A stretch of DNA of 40,382 bases from positions 1 to 40,382 of the forward strand of contig JAIWNF010000130.1 in assembly GCA_025093555.1 (NCBI GenBank), written 5' to 3'. The notes under the pieces were generated by a model. It was not told the DNA's origin. It searched no databases and worked only from the letters and a program-made list of their open reading frames with translations. The position numbers and the translations under genes were made by a program. Origin of the DNA: Circinella umbellata. Its lineage: Eukaryota; Mucoromycota; Mucoromycetes; Mucorales; Lichtheimiaceae. This document shows, in pieces, positions 1-9,621 of the stretch (its first letter is position 1; the number at the start of each line of letters is the position of its first letter).

Positions 1-2241
1 TTTTCAGCAACATAAGCAGCCGTAACGAGAGCAGTACAACCAAAGTCGAATATCATTTGTCGTTTCTTAATAATATCACAACATACAAGTTAATTAATTA
101 TAATATAAAAATAAATAAAAACATTTAATATAGTTAAAGTAAAGAATGAATATACGAACCTCTCTAACATCTTTTTATTGCTTTCACAATATTGATTAAA
201 CTTTTCAGAATTATAACAAAGTGCGTTTTCAGATAACATCTCGAGAGTAGTTTTTAATCGAGCAAATTCAGATTTACATGACCAACCCGCATCCGGAAGC
301 AACAGTTCTATTAAAAAAAAGGTCACTATGAAGGCCAGTAATTTTTTTTTTCTGTATAAACATAGTATATAGTACCTTTAGCATTATTTTCAAATAATCT
401 TCAACAGTTTTTTTACTTGAAGCAATGATTTCCTTAGCGTAACCTTCTGCTCTGCAGCCACACGACGACTGGGATTCAAAGATCATAGTCTATAATTATC
501 ATAATAAAACATTTATTTTGTGAGAATATGTTCGATATGATTAGAAAAGTTGCTTATATTCATGTATTCATAATATCTAAATGATAATAACATATTTATA
601 TATATATATAATATATATATCATACCTTCAGTTGATGATTGAACTTTTCAATCGCTTTTATATGTAAATTTTTTAGCTGAGTCTCATACAATGCATAAAA
701 TCTCGTATTAAGTATTGAAAGTAAATACTTTTCCTTTCTTCATAAAATTCTGGAAGATAACAGGAAGCGCTTGTTTGATATTCTTGATTGCAGTTTTTTG
801 GAAGGTACTCATACGATTACCTAAATCTTCAATAATTCCATCTTCTTCGAGTGCACAAGTCTTTAATTTATTAGTCATCTCTTCAAGTTGTGCTAAAATA
901 TCCTTTTATATTTAAAAAAGCATTATTTTAAGTATAAATTATTGTATACATTTCTTTTTTTTTTTAGAAAAAAACAGAAGTTATATATCATTATTAATTC
1001 TTACATTTAAAATTTCATTACATCGAAATTGTGACAACAGTTCTTGTTGAGTAGGTAAATCCAAGCTTTTATTCATACGAATTTGTGTCCAAATGTCAGA
1101 CACATATTTATGATAACCATCAATAGGGATCTGTTTGTGATATTGTGGTTGAAACACATAATCTGAGCTAGTCTGATCTATGAACCGTAGTTGAAGGTTG
1201 TCAGTTTCCTTGTCAAACTGTTCAGAGGAAAAAATTTTGTGTGGCAAACCAATAAACATGAAATCAAAAAAATCATGAATGGTAGTAGTGATAGTATTCG
1301 GAGTCTACATATAATAAATACCTAGAAAGTGAGTCTTTTTTCTTTCCAGAAGTTATTATTCGGTTTTATATACTTTATTCAACTCGTTCCAAATGGTGTC
1401 AAAATTATCTTGTAAATTTTTCTTTAATTTTTCAATGGGTGTTTGACCAATATAATCACGAATAACAATCAAAATAAGAGTCTTTTCTTGACGTGCTCTA
1501 ATATAATATAATATTATATCATTAAACTTGTTTTATAAATAAAGTTTTGGACCTTTATAGAATTCAAATTATATCTACCCCTTTTGATTTTGAGAAAGTT
1601 CAAGATTAACTTGAATCACCATCTTGAGCATACTCATATTACCACCTGCATAAAGATTAACTTGGCTTTCACACAAATTGAAAATAACTACTTCACTTGT
1701 TGCCAATGCGAATAAAGCTGCTTTGCGTTCAAAATTTTGATCTTCACCACGTTCAGCACCATCAGCACCTTCAATATCCATTAAAAGGATAGGTAATTGT
1801 TTTGCACGAGACATCCAAATACCTCTAGTTGTTTGACTACGTCCTTGAGATGCATCCATGACATCAAAAGAAGTTCCAAATAATGTGTTCAACAAAGTAC
1901 CTAATAAATTATAAAAAAAAGTCAATGACTATAGTATTAGAAAAAAGAGATCAATGGAGTAGTGATCACTTCATATAATTATTAAAAACAATGGTTACTT
2001 ACTTTTACCAGTACTTTGAGAACCAAAAATGGATACGACATGGTAGTCAAGTTTTGCTTCAGAAAGTTCCCACTCTTGTTCAATAACCGCTGATAATTTA
2101 TCGCTAATTATAAAAGTCAGTTAACGTTCATTATTATTTTTTTAGCAATACTATAATAGGAATATTTATTAGTATGTACCTGAATTCTTGATTCTCATCA
2201 ATTATTTGATGACATGAATAAATGTTATTGTTTGCAGGCAT
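1..2241 (-). pseudogene. RHD3/Sey1-like GTPase, copy 1, frameshifted and running off the window
   Basis: Homolog of the membrane-fusion GTPase family RHD3/Sey1 (atlastin-like), which shapes the endoplasmic reticulum. Exons, in transcription order: 2241-2180, 2103-2003, 1900-1579, 1497-1374, 1304-1005, 902-626, 489-376, 307-160, then 80 to beyond position 1. Splicing exons 1-5 gives an open frame with the P-loop [13 protein letters not shown] in switch I, an intact DIEG (G3), the family's ERGEDQ and RD of [10 protein letters not shown]. Against copy 2 it lacks single bases near 733 and 783 (exon 6), near 391 (exon 7) and near 170 (exon 8), so the helical part is out of frame. All lie in or near short homopolymers, so assembly error is an alternative to true decay. 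The 5' flank to about 2366 matches the flank of copy 2. Confidence 0.8.
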
Positions 2242-2313
2242 ATTTTTAAAGTATTGTCAGTAAAAACAAGTAGAGAGAGAAAGAAAAGATCAAAAATTAA
2301 AATCGAGAACCTT

Positions 2314-2321
2314 TTATATTG
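2314..2321. other. Empty-site counterpart of the MULE insertion
   Basis: The flank of GTPase copy 1 reads TTTTATAT followed by TGATTGTCTCTTGAT. The flank of copy 2 has the same sequence interrupted by the MULE at TTTTATAC. This position therefore shows the pre-insertion state of the duplicated segment. Confidence 0.8.
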
Positions 2322-2450
2322 ATTGTCTCTTGATCTCGATTAGTACCTGGATACTAATAATTATTCTTCGGCTTTGTATTGATGGGCATTGTGTAATTGG
2401 TTTTTTCTTTATTTGGTAGAAGTAGTACAGAAAATGAAATCAGTGTTGGC

Positions 2451-2467
2451 TTTCCGCCAGGCGGAAA
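2451..2467. repeat. Perfect 8-bp palindrome TTTCCGCC-A-GGCGGAAA
   Basis: Two perfect 8-bp arms around a single A, GC-rich within very AT-rich sequence. It lies about 210 bp upstream of GTPase copy 1, just past the point where the two gene copies stop matching. Each arm resembles an E2F-type site, but a binding role is only a guess. Confidence 0.5.
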
Positions 2468-2689
2468 CTATGGCTTACAGGGTTTCCACAGTCGAAAACT
2501 AGTGAAAAATTTTTAAGTTGGCATCAGTAAACATAAATATGATACATCATATTCAAAAAGTAATTTGGTCTATTTATATTCTCAAATGCATTATATCTGC
2601 TACATACTATTACTATTATAACGTTATAATATATGGTCCACCACAGGAACTATGAAAATATATAGTAGTCGCTTACAACGGGAAACACG

Positions 2690-3494
2690 AAAAAAGGTGT
2701 ACAATCAAAAAGGTGTCCTTTTTGCAATTCCGCAATTCCAGTCATAAAAAAGGTGTACAATTGATTTCTATGGCTTCATCGTAGACCTCATGCATCTTTC
2801 CACACAATATCTCAAAGTAATTTTTCAAAACCAAATAATCACTGAATCAAATAATAATAATTTTATAAGAGCTATTCAAAAGAAATATTACGTATTTATC
2901 TTTCATCTAATGAAAATAGTGCTATGTAATCTTTGTAAGTAATATAACAAAAATAGTTATTTTTATACCAAACATAAAATGGTTAAATATTACCGATTTT
3001 TATGATGATTTTTTTCTTATTTTACAGTTATATTGATTATTATAGAGCCTTTGGCTATAAATCTTTGTGATTAGTTTTTGATTTCGGAATTTTGACATAT
3101 AGGTCATTCAATTTTTATCTTTTTGTTTCATAACATTTGGTGTTGTTTATAATATTACATTCCCATCTATTTTGTATTTTATAACTTTCTGTGACACTTG
3201 TATATACCAACTGCATAAAAAATAGAATATTTTCAAGAGTAAGATGTTTCTGTAAAGATATCTTCATGTAGTTTTATAATTGACAGCGAAGCCAAAAAAA
3301 TTCCATCTAACTTTATGATAACAAGTTGTTCCGTAGGTTGTGTTTTGGATGGGTTAAATATTACTTTCTCTTTTCGTTGTCAAACTCAGTAGCTAAACTA
3401 TCACTTCCTGACACTGATAAGAATCTGTTATAGAGTTTCTAATAAGGAATAGTTTGAGATTCGAGTGTTATAGGAGTACACCTTTTTTAGTGAC
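2690..3494. mobile_element. Possible short non-autonomous element with ~19-bp inverted ends
   Basis: GTCATAAAAAAGGTGTAC at 2741-2758 is matched in inverted orientation at 3476-3494 (read on the minus strand: GTCACTAAAAAAGGTGTAC). A further direct copy of AAAAAAGGTGTACAA lies at 2690-2704, and a partial copy follows at about 2707. The ~750 bp between the ends has no coding potential. The arrangement resembles a MITE or a decayed Tc1/mariner relative. No clear target-site duplication is visible, so the class is uncertain. Confidence 0.4.
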
Positions 3495-5049
3495 ACCCAC
3501 GCGTTATATTAGTCTTCCAAATCAGGAAATATGTTTTTTAAAAAACCACCTCTTTTGCTGGTTTTCAGATGCGGGCTCTTCATATATAGGTTTTTCGTGT
3601 AACTAAATTTGGGGAATCAAGTTCGAGGGTGTGTCTTATTTGTTAAGGTTGTGAGCGACTAATAAATGGGTAAGCCCATCATACTTCAGAACCGTAGCTA
3701 TACTTAGTAACCTTCTCAATATTAATGACTAATATCAAGTACCCGACTTTACTATCAATCATCTACATGGTTGTAAATATTATTTTAAAGAAATAACTTT
3801 ATTCTACGTAGTTTCTAAATTATTATTAAAGATATATAACAAAGTCTCAAAGGATTTATACCTTGTCTGTTTTTAATTCCTACTCTTATCAAAATAACCA
3901 AATATTACACTAGTAATAAAGAAATTCAGTTATTAAACTAGTAAAAAGGTCAACTTGGGCCAACTTATTAACCAATCTATTCAACCTTTTTAAATGCGCC
4001 AGTTGCCGCAGACGAAGACAAAAATGTGGTAATAACCCACTCGAAATGGTTTTCGTGGATACGACAAATACAGGATTATTATTCTTAATTTTCATTTTTA
4101 CTATTAATAAAATTTTTTATTTTTATGCTCATTCCTCCCCCTTTATAAAAACAAGAAAAAATTGACTTCAACTTTTGAAGGTATAAAGCGAAAAGAGAGG
4201 AACTACAAAGTTTATTTTATTCTATATTTTATTTTGTTACTAAAAAAGGAAAATAAAGCGCGGCTCTTGGAGCTTATTACCACATTGACGTCTGACCCAT
4301 CCCTTTATTGATCCCGTTTTCAATTTTGGCGTACCTTATTTTTTTTTCGCACAATGGACGGGATTATATGATAATATATATGGCTGCATCAAGCTGAAAA
4401 ATAAAAAATAAAGAGCGTGTCAATTATTAAGAAAAGCACTAAATCCTTTTTTTTTTTGGAATTTTTTAAGTACAATAATAATAGTACAACAACAACAAAA
4501 GAAATCAGTCGTGATTTTCACTTACTCTGTAGTAGCACAAAGGAAGTGAACCTCTTGCGTAGAATAACATACGTTAGCACTTTTTTTTAATATTATGTAC
4601 GGTGCGTCATAAGTTTATATACAAGTGTGTGTGTGCGTTTGTTTATGTGAAGCAACAATAAAAGATGCAGGTTGCTATTCTTTGGTTTTCGTCCTTTTAA
4701 TTTTCTGCCGCCATAAGATTGATATTGAACATTTAGAGAGTACCTGTGGTACCAATATAGTTATATATTATTGTTGAGAAACAAACATAGTATTAAGAGA
4801 AAAAAAAGACAAGTTGGAAAGATCGTCATCCTCATTGCACTTATTAAAGATCCATTTATAAATTCTATATATTATGGAAAAGGATTTAATATATTTTTGA
4901 TTTAAAGGTTGCATTTATATATTTTATTGAAGATAGTGTTATGTGATAAATGGAAATATTATTACAAGTTTAAGAAGATATGTAAAATAAAGAAAACTGT
5001 TTATAAAGAAGGTATATCTTGGCCATAACTCATAAAAGAGTAATATTTC

Positions 5050-5560
5050 CGAGGCAGATCACAAAGAGATGCCACAAAAGTGACCCTCAATCTCTCTCGA
5101 AAAATCACTGGCCTTGGTAGAAACTCTCAATTTCGCCCCGGGACAAAATCGATTGTTTCTTGAAGTACTATCAGTGGGCACGGAAGCAATTTCGATAGCA
5201 CTCCTTGTTGCCTTTACCTATAACGTACTAAGTGGCCATGGATTAGTACTTGGTTTTCACAAGGCTTTAAAATAGTGGCCGGGTCGGGAATATTCAGTTA
5301 TGCCCGCAGGCAAAGCCGATTCATTCCCTAAAGTACTATCAGTGGGCACGGAAGCAATTTCGATAGCACTTTGTTGTCTCGCTACCTATAACGCACTAAA
5401 CGGCCATCATTAGCACTCGGTAAATCACAAGACTGCAAAAGTAGTGGCCGGGTGTTCGGAACGCTCAGTTTTGCCACGCCAAGCAAGGTTGATCCGTTCC
5501 TAAAGAAACTATCAGTGGGCACGGAAGCAATTTCGATAGTACTTTGTTACCTCGCTACCT
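5050..5560. repeat. Tandem ~170-bp repeat, three units around an identical 32-bp core
   Basis: Units are centred on identical 32-bp cores at 5167-5198, 5335-5366 and 5508-5539, spaced 168 and 173 bp. Each core starts ACTATC, carries GGGCACGGAAGCAATTTC and ends CGATAG, so CTATC and GATAG can form a stem. Sequence between cores is clearly diverged but alignable, with shared words such as AGTGGCCGGG and TCACAAG. On the minus strand the core lies in an intron-like segment between GTAGCGAG and TTTAG, yet it is better conserved than its flanks. No known RNA or repeat family was recognised. Confidence 0.75.
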
Positions 5561-6162
5561 AAAACGCACCAAGTGGCATGCAATAGTACTCGGTAAACAC
5601 AAGGCCAAAAAAATCCCAAAGTTCTCTGGGAAATCGTCCCAGTCGAGCTTGCCAGAACTTTATACCGGACAGGCGGAGCGCATTCCTATTATCCAACTTT
5701 GGCCCAAAGACGTGAAACAATAATACTATTTTTTTCAATAATACCACTTACCTTTAAAAACTTTACCGAAGAGGCAGTAAAGCATCCACTTGATAGATCT
5801 ATAATCCAACTCTGACCTAAAGGAATCTATAGTATCATATTCTAATTATGTTTTTTTTTAAATAATATCACGTACCTTTGAGACCTTCACCGAGGAGACG
5901 CCAAAGGAACCGCTTGATGGATCTACAATCCAACTCTGACCCAAAGGAATTCATAGTATCATATTCTAATTATATTTTTTTCAATAATATCACGTACCTT
6001 TGAGACCTTCACCGAGGAGACGCCAAAGGATCCACTTGATAGATCGATAATCCAACTCTGACCCAAAGGCATATGTAGTATCATAACATAAATATGTTTT
6101 TTTCAAAAAAAAAAAAACATCACGTACCTTATGTACCACACCCAACGTAAACTCCCAGTCAT
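5559..6162 (-). CDS. Candidate small gene made of tandemly duplicated exon-like modules
   Basis: Reading the minus strand, modules end near 6001, 5877 and 5752 and begin ~75-90 bases upstream of each. Each ends in a consensus donor (AAAG followed by GTACGTG or GTAAGTG). Modules two and three, and a fourth unit covering about 5723-5559, start after an AATTAG or AATAG acceptor. All junctions are phase 1, so A-B-C-D join in one open frame to the TAG at 5561-5559. Modules share the peptide FGSELDYRSIK and then W-x-L-W-R-L-L-G-E-G-L-K with substitutions. Upstream lies a fifth, decayed unit starting at an ATG (6162-6160), 12 bp downstream of a TATATATATA run. The acceptor before module A is mutated from AG to AT, so the true 5' structure is unknown. 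No family was recognised; it may be a relic rather than an expressed gene. Confidence 0.4.
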
Positions 6163-7028
6163 TTTGTTAAAGCTATATATATAAAGAGCAGTAATTAGTA
6201 ATTAGTTTGATTCATACAGCACCCTCTCTCTCTCTCTCATTCGTCCTCATTCACGCACACAGACACGCTCTGCCCCGTTTGATGTCGTTGTGATTTTTCG
6301 ACATACCGAAATGGAAAATCTCTTAACCACAGGACTTGTCATAGATAATTTCACAGACAATGGAATTAGGAAAACCAATAATGTTAAAACAAATGACTTT
6401 GCCAAAAAAAAAAAAAATAGTTACTTTGTCACTATAGTAGGAGTAAAGAACATATTTTTTTATAAGAAATGAGAAGATTAAAATAAAAATATAAGTTAGA
6501 TAAAAATTAAATGGAGTTAGAAACAAATAAGACTGAAGCGTTGTCAAGGAAAAGAAATAAAACTTTGTTTTGTTACCATAGATAATTTCATAAAAGATAA
6601 AATTACGCGCTCTTCATTTCTATAAAAAAGAGAAAAAGAAAGGCTGATTAGCACGAAATAATTAAGGTAAAAAATAATGGAGAAGGGTGGTTGTGGGAAG
6701 GGAGACATGAAGCACAAAACATGAAGAGGCGGTTAAACGAATTGTCAAAAGAAATATAAAAGTAAAGTAACAATAGGAACGGTCGTTTTGCATAAGGAAA
6801 ATAGTTGGGTCTGAAAAGCCCTATTATCCAATGAGATTATTCCCTTTACAGATACGCTCCCAAATTGACGAATGCATAGATAATGAATAAAAAGTAATAG
6901 GAGTTGATTATGTAAGATTCTAAGAATATACCCAATACATTTGTAGTTTTATGAAATTAAAGTCAAAGGATTAAACATGGAGTAAATGCCTTAACGCATG
7001 TTTTTGAGAGATCTATTTAAGCTAAACT
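6163..7028. other. AT-rich spacer with a CT microsatellite
   Basis: Contains a short CT run near 6226-6238 and A/T homopolymers. The short open frames near 6290-6547 on both strands are low-complexity and have no recognisable domain. No gene is supported. Confidence 0.6.
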
Positions 7029-9344
7029 TTAAAAGGGCACTGTAATAATTAAACCTAAGAGCTGGTCGGTATGAAAATAATTCGTATGGTGTGTGTTTAT
7101 AGTCTTACTGAGCTTGTCTAGAGAGCAGCCCTGAAGGGAAACACGCTCATTTTCAATAGCCTGGACTGTATCTTCCAACGTAATGATACATCGTTCTTCA
7201 TAAATCTTTCGAATTTCGTTGATTATTACGAGCCTTTTAGAGTAATAATTTCCCTTCAACGTATGTTGATGGTATGACGTTTAAATCTACAATATATTAG
7301 CACATATAGAAAGCATTATCTTAACCTATTTAACATTACCTTTTGCATCTTGTTTCCATTTACTTCCATATTCTTCGTTCAAGCTATCAATACTTGGCTT
7401 CCCTTGATCCAAGGCTACAGTCCATTCTTTCCACAAGCTAGTTATATTTAACAAGTCACATCTAAGCTTATACCGCTTTCTTGGACTGTCTTCTTCATCT
7501 TCTCTTCCTCTTCTTCGAGTATTTGCAGTATTATTAACTGATATGTTAGCTGTAGGATTTATGTACGATGAGGGTTGTGTATAATTTCCGAGCGAGTTAC
7601 CGAATTTCTCCTCCATTTTTTTAACAACATTCGAAGATATTGCTTCGATAATCTCATGATTAATTAAATTATGGCTTCCGGACGCTCTATACAAAGATTG
7701 GATCTGCAAGGCCAAATCAGATATTCTCGAGTTATTTTCGGGAGTAACACGCTGGATTTCCACCTTTGCATGAGGCGTAGTACTGTTGATAGCACGGGTA
7801 AGATCCTCAGCAAAAGTTATAAACTCCTCGCACCGAAATACTACATGGCTAAACTTTTCATAGTCAGGCACCAGTTGCTTAAAAAAACAGCATCTTGTAA
7901 GACGATGGTTCTCAACTCAACCAGAAGCTTCAAAAATCTTTCACCACAAATCGTTTGGCAAGATGAATCCATCTGAATTTTTTGCTGCCATTCTTCGACC
8001 ATGAAAAATATTTTCTGCTGAAAAGACAAAGGTGGAGTGACTAGTGTGCGAGGAAGCCAAAAGTAGCCTTTTTCCTCTGAAAAATCTTTGGATAACTCTG
8101 ATTGCAGTTCTGGGAAGGCACGTCAGTAATTATTTTCCATGCTTTCTGAATTCCAACGTCTTACTCTTCTTATATGGTCATTCGAAAGACCAGCCATTCC
8201 AGCTTCTCTGGCTCCTGCTTGACGACTTGAACGCGTCTTTTTAACGCTATTAATACCCACATCAGCAAAGGCATTGTTGACAGAATTGAGCTGAGTATTG
8301 TAGGAAACGGCTTTGTTGACTGATCTCCTTCTGGCCAGTTTGGTATTGAACCAATATTCGTTCATAGATAAATTTAGGAAAAGCTTCACCTTGAACATGA
8401 AAACGATGAAAAAGATAAAAATCAACAGCTCCAAAAGCACACGTTTGCACATTTTTGTGTCTAATAACACCGCTGTATAGCTTATGGTGTTTTTGATTTG
8501 TTTTGCCTCCGGTAATCATCATTACAAATACGGGACAGCGAGTCGCACCCTCATCCTTGAACTCTAAAGAAAACAAGTGATTGAGGTTGGTGTCTCTCAA
8601 TGACTCTCCTCTAAGCATCATCATATGATTTAATAGGAACATCATTCGATCTCTGAAAGCATCGACAGCCTTTTTCTTCCTTCCAAAATAATAATCAGCA
8701 ACCTGAACCAGTTGCTCCGCATTGTATCCATCTTGAATAGAACCAATACCAGGATCAATAAATTTCTCTGACTGGCGTGCTGCAGAACAGAGTCGATTTA
8801 ATGAACTTTCAAAACTTTTAAGAGTTTCACTGCGAGGATGCTTAAGAGTCATCATTCCTTCGTACTCAACCTTCTGTTTGTTCTAGAAATCAACCAAGGC
8901 TTTAACGTGGATCTTTAAAGTCTCATGGCTATACGCGATACGAGTTGTGGAAGTTGTACCGTCAGCATTTCTTACAGCTGATTGAATTCCTTTTTCGGAA
9001 AGCTTTTTTACATAACGAACAATTTTCATTTCTGAAACAATGTCGTTTGGATAGTGTCTTTCTACGCACCATTTCTACATAAATATTGTTAACCACTCAT
9101 TCTCTCGATTGCCTTATGTTTGAAATGTATGGGATATTAAATAAGTTAAATATACTTTGAACTTCTCTTGCTTAGGAATGTAGGCATAAATGGTATTGAC
9201 AGGTCTAATTCTTTCAACAACGCCACGACTTTCACAGGCTAATGAAGCTTCAATTCCAGCATTCTCCATATTATGAATTCGCGGCTGATCGGCATTAAGT
9301 GCCATGTGAGTAGTTTCGATGTGATTATTGGAAGAAGTATTCAT
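7029..9344 (-). pseudogene. Crypton-like tyrosine recombinase with Ndc10-like core and GCR1_C-like tail, decayed
   Basis: Exon 1 is 9344-9156 (63 codons). It splices at AAA|GTATAT to exon 2 from 9074, giving KFK-KWCVERHYP in frame. The core has RDRMMFLLNHMMMLRGES, then GGKTNQKHHKLYSGVIRHK and AVDFYLFHRF, the pattern of the Ndc10/Crypton tyrosine-recombinase fold. Further on come TRSSRQAGAREAG and RRWNSESMENNY, whose last residue is the likely catalytic tyrosine. The C-terminal part has SLWKEWTVALDQGKPSIDSL and NYYSKRLVIINEIRKIY, typical of the GCR1_C DNA-binding domain. Lesions: TAG at 8885-8883, probably a former Trp codon in DFWNKQ; a frameshift near 8375; TGA at 8125-8123 right after the tyrosine; a frameshift in the T/A run near 7880; and a break between 7260 and 7330. 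Such recombinases move circular DNA. This copy cannot make a full protein. Confidence 0.72.
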
Positions 9345-9621
9345 TGCTAGATTAATAAAAAGTAGATTTCGAAAAAAACAAACTTTTTTTTTCAGGTACT
9401 TTAAATCGGTTACAAATATTTAGTAACAGCAAAAAACTCAGGTGACCCACTATGTGTTTTTTAAAAATACCTACTATGTATGCTTAAACAAAACTACACA
9501 GCATTTACTTTGTATTTTTGCTAGCTAATATATAATAGCCATTCTTTTTAAAACAACATTTAACAAATAGAAGTTTATTATTATTATTATTATTATTATT
9601 ATTGCATACTATGACGTTAGA
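9345..9621. other. Spacer between recombinase relic and GTPase copy 2
   Basis: AT-rich, with an ATT/TTA trinucleotide run at about 9580-9604. It is the shared 3' side of GTPase copy 2 and the upstream side of the recombinase relic. No gene is seen. Confidence 0.5.

Larger units (their letters stand above)
2367..5049. other. AT-rich intergenic stretch without a recognisable gene
   Basis: No credible gene on either strand. The short open frame at 3910-4095 (minus) has no family signature and no splice context. The stretch holds a perfect palindrome (2451-2467), a pair of inverted repeats (2741-2758 and 3476-3494) and a lone TGACGTC motif near 4286. Otherwise it is AT-rich unique sequence. Confidence 0.6.

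Noticed and set aside
3910..4095. 61-codon minus-strand open frame
   Set aside because: No homology signature, splice context or promoter; consistent with chance.
5050..5560. 5S rRNA, tRNA-derived SINE or CRISPR-like array
   Set aside because: No 5S signature, no convincing A/B boxes, and only three cores with ~140-bp alignable (not unique) spacers in a eukaryotic genome.
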